NCBI GenBank assembly: GCA_951812925.1
Contig: OX638369.1
Location: forward strand, 52,695,061-52,759,060
Length of the DNA: 64,000 nucleotides
Direction: 5' to 3'
Origin: Calliopum simillimum
Taxonomy: Eukaryota; Arthropoda; Insecta; Diptera; Lauxaniidae
Numbering within the stretch: the stretch's first letter is position 1; every line of letters starts with the position of its first letter. The notes under the pieces were generated by a model. The model was not told where the DNA came from, made no database searches, and saw only the letters and a program-made list of their open reading frames with translations. Shown piece by piece: positions 11,868-22,294 of the stretch. The translations under genes and the position numbers were made by a program.

Positions 11868-11869
11868 AA

Positions 11870-12354
11870 GAGAGAGTACTTAAAACAATATGAAAATAAA
11901 TGCACTCAAAGAAAAAAATAAGTAAACATGTAATATCTTCTTCAGACGATCAGGTACGAAACTTTTATTTACAGTTATTAATTAGCGTTTTTATATAGAA
12001 TAATCCTGCATACGCCAAATTTTGCGTGGTTGCAATAAAACTTTATTTTGGTCAAGGCTCGGCGTGTCTGCTTTCAGTGTGCGCCTTGTGGGATAGAATG
12101 TGAGATCAACCTCTATTACTTTTCCCCATTTTCCCCCTTTCATTAGGCTGTATGTTTTGTTCTTTAAACAAAAAAAAAAAAATTGCCTATTCTTCTTGAA
12201 AATGGGCATACATAGGCACACCTGTACCTGACAATGGACCGAATTTGGCTTTGAATTTGACTTTAATGCTCAATTAGTTAATTTGATTCGTTAAAAAGGA
12301 ATGAGTTTAATTTTGTAAAGTAGTAAATTAGTTTTTAGGTGGTTTTCCGTCAAT
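11870..12354. other. Intergenic, no gene seen
   Basis: AT-rich; the 76-codon minus-strand frame at 11991-12221 shows no domain. Confidence 0.45.
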
Positions 12355-12830
12355 TTGTAGGGAAGCCCACCTAAAGGGTAGAAATGGGGGAGGTACTTAC
12401 GAAAAAAATATTGAGGGAGAAAAAATAATGGAGGTCAGTCGTACATTGTACTCTATCAAGGGCACCCTGAAAATGGATTGAGTCTATTTCATAAAAAGTA
12501 ATTTTTACAAAGCATTTTCATAAGAATAAATGATTTTTGTATTTCAATCCCCCCTAGGGATAGCCGGATTGGTCTTACATTTTCTCTGGAAGTGGGCAGG
12601 TTAATTTCATAAAAATTTAATTTTTGCAGGGGAGCTCCCCTTAGGGTTAGAGGTAAGGGGTAAATAAGTTCGGAAAAAATGTTGAGGAAAAAAAAATAAT
12701 TGGTGTTGGTCTTCCATTTAACTTCTCTGAGAGCGACACTTGGGCATCTATAGCGATATTTCTCGATTAACTTCCCATTTTTTGAACTTTGACCTCGATG
12801 CGACGCCACCTTACATTATCTGATCCGCCC
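12355..12830. repeat. Degenerate tandem duplication (about 275 bp unit)
   Basis: 12358-12445 (GGG...CCACCTAAAGGGTAGAAATGG) and 12630-12720 (GGGGAGCTCCCCTTAGGGTTAGAGG) are diverged direct copies, each followed by a TTGAGG(G/A)(A/G)AAAAAATAAT block and a C/T-rich tail. No coding function is seen. Confidence 0.5.
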
Positions 12831-13206
12831 ATTTTTGGCTCAAGTATTTGCTTACCAAACCTCACAAAATTAAGGGTTCCAGCGTATTAAAATCCCATCA
12901 TTAAGAATCTCCATATGTCACTAAATCATGTTTAATATGTACAGTGAGTCACATATGTATTTTGCATACAAAAAATATTCAAAAATTCGAATTAATACTC
13001 AATCTTTAGCCGTTTCATCCTTGGAAAAGAAATATTTTTTTTACAAACTTCGAGTCAATGGAACGTTTACTATGATACCACTACATAAAAAAATTAAAAT
13101 AATGCGTTCTTATCACTTAAAAAGCAAAGAAATGATTTATTCATCTTTTTTATAAGGTCACAAAAGTATTTTGCTTCCTAGTAAAGTTTTACTTTGAGAT
13201 TATTTA

Positions 13207-13668
13207 TCAAGTAAAAGAGGCTTTTTTAATAATAACCATGGTAGCCATTATTTGAAGAGACATCATATAAACATCTTTGCGAAGACTCCATCCCTTTACG
13301 ACATTTTCAGTCGGTGTTTTTTCCCATTTTTCTTGCAGTACTTGCTTGAGCACATTTTTTTGATAAAATATGGTATTTTCTGACCTTTCCACTAGATATG
13401 GCCAAAAAATTTCTATTGGATTCAAAAAAGAATATCGCGGTGGTGTTTTAATCTCTTTAGTGTTGTACAGAAGTGTCCCAGGATGTGTATTTAGGGTCAT
13501 TGTCTTTTGAAAATAAGAAGTCAACTTGTGGTAAACCCATTTTTTAACTACTGGGTGCAATTTGTTTTTTGTGGAATTGGACAGATGTTCATGTCTATCC
13601 ATATTGCCACCGATAAGTTTAAGTTTCCCCATTCCATAAGCCGAGAACAGCCCACGACACACCATCAT
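13207..13668 (-). pseudogene. Tc1-like transposase C-terminal fragment, left arm
   Basis: The open frame covers the end of the DDE domain: FQKTMTLNTH near residues 53-62, NPIEIFWPYL (the catalytic Glu lies in NPIE) near residues 83-92, then EKWEKTPTENV. Tc1 relatives read Q-D-N-D-P-K-H-T at the first site; here that reading (DNDPKYTS) sits in the +1 frame, so a frameshift removes the second catalytic Asp. The N-terminal HTH domains and the first catalytic Asp are absent. The right arm carries the same lesion. Confidence 0.8.
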
Positions 13669-13859
13669 GTAAAATAATTGCTCTTAAGATATAAACGTTA
13701 AGGGTTTTATTTGCTTTATGCCAGACCATGCGGCGTCCATTGGATCCGAAAATATTATTTTTGCTTTCTATTGGATCCAATAATATAATATTTGCTTTCC
13801 ATCGGATCGATAGACGCCGTGTGGTCTGGCATATGACAAATAAAACCCTAAGCTTTTAT

Positions 13860-14342
13860 AACATTAAAGCAACAATTTTACATGATGGTGTGTCGTGGGC
13901 TGTTCTTGGCTCATGGAATGGGAAAACTTAAACTTATCGGTGGCAATATGGATAGACATGAACATCAGTCCAATTCCACAAAAAAAAATTGCACCCAGTA
14001 GTTAAAAAATGGGTTTACCACAAGATGACTTCTTATTTTCAAAAGACAATGACCCTAAATACACATCCTGGGACACTTCTGTACAACACTAAAGAGATTA
14101 AAACACCACCGCGATATTCTTTTTCGAATCCAATAGAAATTTTTTGGCCATATCTAGTGGAAAGGTCAGAAAATACCATATTTTATCAAAAAAATGTGCT
14201 CAAGCAAGTACTGCAAGAAAAATGGGAAAAAACACCGACTGAAAATGTCGTAAAGGGATGGAGTCCTCGCAAAGATGTTTATATGATGTCTCTTCAAATA
14301 ATGGCTACCATGGTTATTATTAAAAAAGCCTCTTTTACTTGA
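13860..14342 (+). pseudogene. Tc1-like transposase C-terminal fragment, right arm
   Basis: Inverted copy of the left-arm fragment. An open frame runs 13989-14342 with the same FQKTMTLNTH frameshift and NPIEIFWPYL, differing by single residues (for example S for L before NPIE). The region upstream to 13860 matches the left arm but is broken by another frameshift near 13980 (poly-A). It reads outward toward 14607. Not functional. Confidence 0.8.
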
Positions 14343-14609
14343 TAAATAATCTCAAAGTAAAATTTTACTAGGAAGCAAAATACTTTTGTGACCTTATAAA
14401 AAAGATGAATAAATCATTTCTTTGCTTTTTAATTGATAAGAACGCATTATTTAAATTTTTTTATGAAGTGGTATCATAGTTAACGTTCCATTGACTCGAA
14501 GTTTATAAAAAAAATATTACTTTTCCAAGGATGAAACGGCTAAAAACTGAGTATTAATTCGAATTTTTGAATATTTTTTGTATGCAAAATACATATGTGA
14601 CTCACTGTA

Positions 14610-14834
14610 TATATTGGATACGTTCCTGACTCATACAACGTACTGGAATCATAAAAAAAGTGTCTAACACCAAATTAATAAATATGCAGTTTCTACTAAA
14701 TGTATCGCTTAACACTATTCTTCGTCTTAAAAATATGCTATGAATTAGTCTTGTATGATTTTGTCGGAAAAAGTTATAACCACTTTGAAATGATATATGA
14801 AAGCTAAATGGAATAGTACTAAGCGATACATTAA
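14610..14834. other. Short spacer, nothing recognised
   Basis: Separates the Tc1 palindrome from the TTAA element. No repeat or gene recognised. Confidence 0.4.
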
Positions 14835-15550
14835 GGCAGGTTTTCACCTTGTGGGGTCAAAAAAATCGATTTTTTTTTTTTTTTGTCTTATCGTGTAGAT
14901 ATATGTTCCGAAAACGTGCTGTAGAAGTTTCAGATCAAAATCTGAAAAATTACGAAAGTTATAGCCCGTTACGTAGAGCACTGTCGAACACCGGCCGAGC
15001 GCGCGTAGAACTTTAAACGCGTGTTTCTCAGAACCATGTTTTCGGACCTTACGAACGTGATTGAAGACGCAACAATGAACCAATCGTCACCAAATTTTTT
15101 TTTAAATGTTCCTTAGGGTTTCCTCTAATGAAAGTACTACGATCAGCCAAAAATATTGAAAATTGTTTATTCAAAACAATAATTAGTGAAGAAAAAAATG
15201 CGAAAATTGAAATTTTTTTTCAAAACCTCATAACTTTTGGAATTTTGATTTTTTTTCATGATCATAGTTCATTCAATAGATAATACGATACAAATTAAGA
15301 ATGTGTTCGGTTTTTGTGTTTCAGATCACGGGTTTTGAGCCAATCACGTCCGGCAGCGAAATGTATGCCGCCACCAATGGGCGCCCCCTCCCCCCCTTTT
15401 TGGATTCTTTCAAGTTCGAAAATTGTATTCTCTGAATAAATATATGTTCATATTCAGACAAAAATTTCAGCGCTGTATCTTTAACCGTTTTCTCAAAAAA
15501 AAATTCCTAAAAAAAGTGCACTTTTTGACCCCACAAGGTGCAAACCTGCC
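14835..15550. mobile_element. TTAA-flanked TIR element
   Basis: TTAA at 14831-14834 and 15551-15554. The TIR is GGCAGGTTTTCACCTTGTGG on the left and, inverted, the same with G for T at base 10 on the right, continuing GGTCAAAAA. The TTAA target fits piggyBac-type integration, although the terminal GGCAGG differs from the common CCC start. The interior has no transposase. It contains a GC-rich block, GAGCGCGCGTAGAACTTTAA, near 14998-15017. Confidence 0.7.
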
Positions 15551-15639
15551 TTAAGTAGCAATGAGCAAAACAATTCTGTGCGTCCCCTATATTTCCTCAA
15601 AAATCGTGTTTTTGAACTTTGAGATTTGAGTATATCAAA

Positions 15640-15790
15640 AACCATACGTGATAGGGCAATTCTAAGACCATATTCGGATTCACCACCGACAATTACATCG
15701 AAACTGACTATTTTTGTATTGGTTTGTTGTGTTTTTTTTATTCCAAGTGTACTGTTTTTCGACTTCTTTTTAAAAAATGGTAAGCAAAAG
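15640..15790 (+). repeat. Dispersed repeat (pair at 11240-11345)
   Basis: GGGCAATTCTAAGACCATAT and the following ATTCGGATT...TGGTTTGTTGTG block align with the 11240-11345 segment. A shorter related block (GGCCATATTCGGATTCAGCG) appears inside the palindrome at 33080-33105. Confidence 0.5.
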
Positions 15791-15799
15791 ATTTTAAGA

Positions 15800-17737
15800 A
15801 TAGGTTAACTTAGTAGTTCTTGCTCAAAAGAAAACATATATGCTATAAAAAATAGGGTTATACAAAATTTTATTTGAAATGAGTTGTCGACTCCATGACA
15901 TATACGAGTATATGTTTTATGACATTAAATTTTCAAACCACTCTAAACACGCAAGTCTTACCCAAAAAGGTGGATTTTGTATTTGGTACAGTGTTTATAA
16001 ATGAATTAAATCTTTGAACTGTCATTATTTGATAGAATTATGTTACCTTTATATGAGTTATTGTTTTTATCGCTTTTGTTGTCTGTTGGCAGCAGCAGCA
16101 ACAGCAGCCAGCACAGCAGCAATTAGCGCACGCATTTGTGGCGCACATATGGTAAGACATAAATTTCTTGTAGGTTCATTGTATTATGGCTTAGAAACAA
16201 AAAGAAAAGAAAAATGTTTGTAACAAACCATAAGTAGAATTTGATCTGATTTCTCCGACTCTTAAACAGAAAAAACAGGAACGTGAGTCGTTGCGTGGTT
16301 TTGGCTACAGTTGCTCTAATAAAATGTATTGAAACTCTCCTACATACACGTAGGTACATGGGTATTTGGTACTTTGTCACTACTAATTAAATTTTGCTGT
16401 CAGATCGACATGATTAATTAGCATGTGGAGCATTGTGGAATGCATTGTATTTATGTCTGGCTTATTGGTTATTGTTGGGGCTAAAGATTTTAAGAAACTT
16501 TTTGTGTTTGTGTCCATAACAGGCAAATGGAACGGGCACTGGCGCTTTCGATTGTTTTAGCACAAAAGTTAGACATTTGGGTTATGGAGTGAGAAATACT
16601 TGCCACAGGGTGGCTTAAATTCTTACTGCCTAAACATAGAAGCACAATATTCCTTAAACTTAAGTATGAGCTTAAGATTAAATTTTGCGGCATGCACCAT
16701 TTACTCAATTTATTAGAAAAGTGGACGAACATTTAACCAAATCATTTATATTTCTCGAAAAGTTATGACACAATATAACGCACGAGGAAAAAAAGAGTAA
16801 AACACCACCCCTTTTGCCACCCACTTAGACCACCATCGCGTCCTCCTGCCCTGCAGCATTTTAACCGCGTGCTGCACGTGGCGCCCATTAGATTCGTAGT
16901 TGCAATAGCGCGTGCAATTTTATGTGCCCGATTGCAAGAGACCGCCTTCAGGGTAACACGCTGCACTATGCTGCATATAGGTACATAGCTCTTACGTGCC
17001 ACTCCTCCTCCTCCTCCTCCTCCACTGATGCCTAATATTTTTTTATTTATCTTTAATGCGCCAAGTGTAAGAAAGCAGCGTTGCAATTGACTCGGAACTA
17101 ATCCACAAAACAACGACAAAGAGTTCACATTATCGAACAACTACAGCAGCAGCAACAACATTCACGTTTATTGCCAACTTTATGTTGTTTTGTTGTTGCA
17201 CGATTGTTCTCATACGACAACAACAACAACAACAACAGCAGCTTACGTAAAGTGCACATCGTAAAAATGCTGCGCGTTGTAATGGTGATTAATACGTAGA
17301 GTATGTCGCAGCAGCACACGAGCCACGCGCGTTGTTATGCTGCAGCTTTTACCACGCCAGTAGTGCAAAATGAAGAAGTTGCCGGAGATGTTCAAAGATT
17401 TTCACATTTTTGTCAATTTGTTGGTTTATCAAGGACACGCTTTTTTTTATTATTATCTATTGTCCTCTCTTGATCATTTGTAAATATTTATTTATCATAA
17501 TCAATGACTGATTTTTTATAGTGTGATTTTATATAGTGTTGCTGTAAGATACTCGATAGAAGGGTAACAACAAATGCTTTATCACGAATATGCAGCAGAA
17601 GAAGCTTTAGATGTGTAATGGGGCGAATTCAGCTGAACTTTGATACAAAAGAAATTAGAATTATCTATGTGATCAGATTAGCTTCGCTACATAAGGTTGC
17701 CGAGCAGTCCAGAAAAAGTCAACCTTGACAACCCAAT
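15800..17737. other. Intergenic, simple repeats only
   Basis: No gene seen. Contains CAG/CAA tracts at 16088-16120 and 17140-17245 and (CTC)n at 17003-17022. The 125- and 64-codon minus frames are translations of these tracts. Confidence 0.5.
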
Positions 17738-18355
17738 CAGGCCCGTGCGCACAAAGTGTGGGGTTTCGGGGGTTCACACCCCCTCCCCCCCAGGAAGAAA
17801 TTTTAGTCAAAAAAATAACATAAATAATTCACAGTGATTTTGACTATTGCTGTGGGTTCTAGCTCAATTTCAACCGTTTGTAAAGGTAAACATTTTTTCA
17901 AAAAACCTTCTTAGACCATCAAATAATTTTATTCAGATACCATTTGGAAATAACTGTGAAGGTTTTTAGAAAGAAAGTAACAAAAAATATAAATTTTTAG
18001 TGTAGTGATTACTTATCAAAAAAATTAGAACCAGCAATTTTTCAATTAGAATCGTTTTATTTTGGTTTCCTAAAACAAATGTCAAAAATAGATATCGAGA
18101 TCATTCCGCATTAAAAGTAATTCAGTTTATATAGCGTTGTTGCGACACCTTATGTATCGGTCTTTCTCCACCTTTTCAAAAGACAAGACTTACATCAAAA
18201 TTTCCATAGCGGAATCAGCACATTTTCTCATTTAGCCGACGATATATTGCAATTTATGTACATACATTTTTTAATACTTAGTTTTTTCTATATAGTGTAC
18301 CTAGGATTTTTTTTATGAAAACCACCCCCAGGAACAAATTCTGTTCACGGCCCTG
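17738..18355. mobile_element. hAT-like MITE
   Basis: Left end CAGGCCCGTGCGCAC; right end, inverted, CAGGGCCGTGAACAG. Next to the ends are the C/G-rich blocks CACCCCCTCCCCCCC (left) and ACCACCCCCAGGAAC (right). The putative 8-bp duplication (AACCCAAT / CACACCAT) matches at only five of eight positions, so it is old or the boundary is slightly off. No coding capacity. Confidence 0.55.
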
Positions 18356-18689
18356 CACACCATCAACTCACCTCAATACACGTCCAAGCCTGAAGGGATG
18401 TTCTGGCATAGTACCAATGATACTTTATGCTTCAATAGCATAGTGGCCAAAGGGAGACCAAGTACAGCGTCAGAATAAGAAAACAAAACAGGATCCATAG
18501 AATTGGAGCTTGATAAATAACAAAACTTTAAAGCCCAAGAACCAAAATATTCAAAGTTTCAACCAGAATTCGAGTCAAAAACAGCTTTTTTGAGTCCTTT
18601 ATTTATCGACAAAACCCTATTTTGAATTGAACAATTTCAATTTCTTCCGGGACTGTAGAGCAATGAAAAACTTGAAAGGGTGTTACCTT

Positions 18690-19290
18690 TGACCTGGCTT
18701 GTCCGAATTCACTTAGCTTTTGCTCAGATCGTGCACTTACTGAAATTTAGTTGGATTATCTAAAAAATGTTTTCATTATATGTGACCTGGTCTATGAAAA
18801 CCGGGCTTACGTGCGAAAAAAAAATTTCGTCAAAACAGCTGGAGAACAACTTTTAAAGGTTAATTTATGCGAATCAGCAAAAAATTGGAAAATTTTTTTT
18901 TTGACACCTAAGCACCCTTTTCATAGTCCATATCTCAAAAAATTTTTTCATTATATCATTTTGAAGCTGTTGCTTATATGGGAGGTGCCACGCCCTCTTG
19001 TCCGAATTCGCCTGGTTTTTGCTCGGAGCTTGCATTTACTGTTTTTTCTACCTGTGTGAAATTTAGTTGGATTATCTCGAAAAACGATTTCTATATAACA
19101 TTTTGAAACTTTTGCATATATGAGAGGTGCCACGCCCTCTTGTTCGAGTTCACATTGTTTTTGCTCAAAATATTGCGCTTACCGTGTTTAGTATTTATTT
19201 ATGTGTATTTTGGTTGAATTGTCTTGAAAAATACTAGTAAAGTTGCAATTTGAATATATATTTTTTGCATGGCTGGTAGGCGTGTCCGTT
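18690..19290 (+). repeat. Degenerate tandem array, about 142-bp unit
   Basis: Units share GGTGCCACGCCCTCTTGT (18984, 19126), a TTTTTGCTC(G/A) block and TTTAGTTGGATTATCT. A diverged unit starts near 18695. The GGTGCCACGCCC core also recurs inside the Transib-like palindrome at 51510-52095. Confidence 0.6.
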
Positions 19291-20080
19291 GACCGATTGC
19301 GCTCATTTTCAATATGGCGAGCTAGCTTTGACGACAGAGGCAGTGTGCCAAATTCCATCGAATTTCTTGTACTCAAAAATATTAAAATGATTTCAACGAA
19401 CAGATACACAGACTTACATTGCGATATCGACTCAGGAAGTGACGCTGATCAAAAATATACATACCTTTCTATATCTGACACGCCTCCACGTTACAAACGG
19501 AAGGACAAAGCGAATATACTTTTGGTGTAGGGTATAAGAATAAAAATAAAAATTTTGATAATTTACTCTTTTCAAAGATTCCGGATGAATTACTACCAAT
19601 AATATCGACGTTTTACATAAAACTAAAAAAAAATACTGATTTTTGTCGTATGGACCTTTATTCAAGCCCCAGGCGAGCCATATTTTCGGGAGATCTGATC
19701 CAAACCAAGTAAACAGTCTTTGCTATAAGGCATGTGCCTACACACAAAAAAAGGGACATAATATTAATGAAAAATTTATTATTTCTAACGAAAAAATTCA
19801 TCGAATATGAGCTGAGTACAGCATTCATTGATAATAAGTATTTTCAATCATACGTTAAACAACGCATACGTACGCTTATGAATTTTTCATAAAATGTAAG
19901 AACTTTACTTAAAATCTAAGAACAAAATTCGTAAATTTTTTTTATGAATCATTTTTAAAACGTAAGAACACGTTCATAAAATCTAAGAACGAAATTCATC
20001 ATTTTTTTTTTTTTATTTTCAAAATAAAAAAATTCAATTAAATTTTTAAAATACAAATTTTATACAAAAACGTCAGAGGA

Positions 20081-20168
20081 GTCTGTAGCGTATGTGATAA
20101 GGCGCCAGTAATATTTCTCTGCGATTTGGTTCCCGGGTTCGAACCCTAATGCGGGTGAAAGTTTTTTT
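20081..20168 (+). other. tRNA-like unit (A-box, B-box, T7)
   Basis: A-box-like TAGCGTATGTGATAAGGC at 20085, perfect B-box GGTTCGAACCC at 20136-20146, T7 at 20162-20168. TACAAATTT lies upstream at 20052-20060. The A-box region resembles tRNA-Arg (ATAAGGCG), but the acceptor stem does not close, so a working tRNA is unlikely. Confidence 0.5.
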
Positions 20169-21223
20169 ATTAATAATGCCAAGGACATACAATAATAAAA
20201 TGAAGTAGTGCGTCTTAAAGAAAGTAAACGCTTGGTGCTGGAGAAAGCTTTTTAAAGCGCTATTTTCTCATTGGAAAAATAAATACTTACCATAGCATGA
20301 AACTATGCTTAGGAGTTCCAAGAGATAACATAGCATGATGTTGATGCCCCATCCACAATCAATGCGGGACTTGCAAGCAATTTTGAAAGCTTTTTGCTCT
20401 TTTCTTCTTTTTCATGCAAGCTCAGCTAAAACTGTCTGAAATCAGTGCTTGCAATAACTTTTGACATTTATACCGATCCCTGTAATTAAACATTAAAATC
20501 GATTAAGATGCATTAAATAAAATAATAATCTTACTTACCATTTTGCTGGCGACGATCTTAGTTAAAATTCATTCCTTGTTTGTGTTTAATTTAAATTATT
20601 TTTCAAATAAGTTTGACATTTTTCAAATAATAGTTTATAGTGATGCTTAATTTTTCTTGCTAAATCTGCAGGTAACCGAATATAAAGCAAGTACTCGTAA
20701 CTTTTTATATGCAGGGTGGTTGGGATTCGGTAGAACACCGGAAAATGTAAGATTCCTGGGACTATCCTGAACTTTTCTTAGTTCCATTTTTTGAAATTCG
20801 CAAAACGAACGGAGATATAGCCATCAGAAGATCGGGATATAGCTTTATGAAAACCGGTATAAGTTCGGAACCCCTTGATGAATTTTAATAACATAAAAGT
20901 CATATGGGAGGTATTTAAAAGTTTTTAATCCGAGTCATGATTTTTGAGGTATGCCGAATTTTCGGTGCTATTGTAATGTTTTGGTAAATTGCATACAAAT
21001 TTCTTTGATTTATTTTTCTTGTTTTTCTATAAAAAAATATGCCAATGGCGGAAATCAGGTACAAATTACAAATCAAATGAAAAGAAATAAATTGGGCATT
21101 CATGATTTATTACTAAAACTATGTACATATTAATAATACAGTTTTTGGAAAAAAAAGTGCCTTAAAAAAATCTGTAAAAATTTTCAAAAATTTGCTGTAT
21201 CTCGAAAACCATGACTCATATTT

Positions 21224-21475
21224 GGACAGTGTTATGCAATAACGAGTCAACCCACTCGAAATAAGTTTTGAGATATTTACATTTTGATCTAGATGTCGTA
21301 GAACAAATGATATAAAAATGTCAAACAAATTTTGTTGTTTTCAAACTCTTATTAACAATATTAAGGTTCGATTTTTAAAAATAGGTGCTTCTTCATATTT
21401 AGAATCGAACTGTATTCATAAGTCGAAAAAAACTTGTTTGAGTGTTGACTCGTTATTGCATAACAGTGTCCATTT
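21224..21475. mobile_element. Nested inverted-repeat MITE
   Basis: GGACAGTGTTATGCAATAAC at 21224 (continuing GAGTCAAC) is repeated in inverted form ending near 21470. Arms are about 30 bp, with a partly inverted interior. It sits inside the 19741-22291 element. Confidence 0.55.
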
Positions 21476-22294
21476 AAAACATTTGTACTACTCAACGTCT
21501 GCTCCACTTAAATTTTAGACATTGAAGAAATGCACTACATAGTTTGGTATTCACTGTACTAAAGACAAATTTAAGACAATAAGATGTTTTTAATTATACT
21601 TTTTATATATTTTCAACATGAATATGTTACCGACTACTTCTAAATGTATCCGTTTACTTCAAACTTTACAAAAAAAATTGTCACTAGCTTGTTTTCATGT
21701 ACACGCAGCAAGGGAACAAGCAACTGCTTTGCATGAAATCAAAAAGCTTTTTTTTACTCTCTTTACTATTTTTCTCAAATCCTACAGCGGTAAAATAGAA
21801 TTTTCTGCTCTGCTCTAACTTATGAAATTTCAACTAACTGTTTCACTTGCACCTGTTCCTGCATTGATTGTGGATAGGGCATGAAAGCGACATAGAAAGG
21901 AACTTTCAACAATACTTTATTTGAAATTTAGCATAAACCAGTCTAGAACCAAAAGGTAAAGATGAAATACAACCTAAAAATAATATTTTATGTTGATAAA
22001 ACTTTTTCTAAAAATTTATTAACGTTTCTTTAATTTTATGTAAACATACATAAAATATTTGTTCTGTAGTTTTATGAAACGTCTTACGCGTACGAAAAAG
22101 TTCTTGAAATTTAAGAACGGAAATTCATAAAAAAATTCTTCATAGAAAAATATTTATGAATTCATGTTCTTACGATTAATGAATCGTTCTTAAAATCAAA
22201 AAATTTTAATGTAAAATTTTTATTTGAAAATCAATGAATTTCGATGTAGAAATGCCGTTCATAAATATTATGTTCAATATTTTTTTGTGTGTAA

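Larger units (their letters stand above)
12942..14607. mobile_element. 1.67-kb palindromic Tc1-like element
   Basis: Flanked by TA (12940-12941 and 14608-14609). The ends are CAGTGAGTCACATATGTATT inverted. The two halves (12942-13774 and 13775-14607) are near-identical inverted copies pivoting on TATTGGATCCAATA (13769-13782). Each half carries the 3' half of a Tc1 transposase gene, both reading outward. It could derive from inverted duplication of a 5'-deleted copy. It has kept Tc1-type ends and a TA duplication, so it may have moved as a non-autonomous unit. Confidence 0.85.
19741..22291. mobile_element. 2.55-kb TA-flanked TIR element with a tRNA-like unit
   Basis: TA + CACACAAAAAAA at the left and TTTTTTTGTGTG + TA at the right. 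The next bases (GACATAATATTAATGAA and, inverted, GAACATAATATTTATGAA) extend the TIR. Several TAAGAAC motifs lie just inside the left end and GTTCTTA/GTTCTTG motifs inside the right end, which could be transposase binding sites. A tRNA-like unit (20081-20168) and a smaller inverted repeat (21224-21475) sit inside. No transposase frame is recognised; frames of 60-69 codons are AT-rich noise. Confidence 0.65.

Noticed and set aside
13989..14342. 117-codon ORF as a novel gene
   Set aside because: It is one arm of a palindromic Tc1 remnant with the catalytic Asp motif frameshifted.
16763..17319. 125- and 64-codon minus-strand ORFs with Gly, Cys and Leu runs
   Set aside because: Products of (CTC)n, CAG/CAA simple repeats, with no domain or splice support.
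20081..20168. Functional tRNA-Arg gene
   Set aside because: B-box and part of the D-arm look right, but the acceptor stem does not pair and it lies within a transposon.
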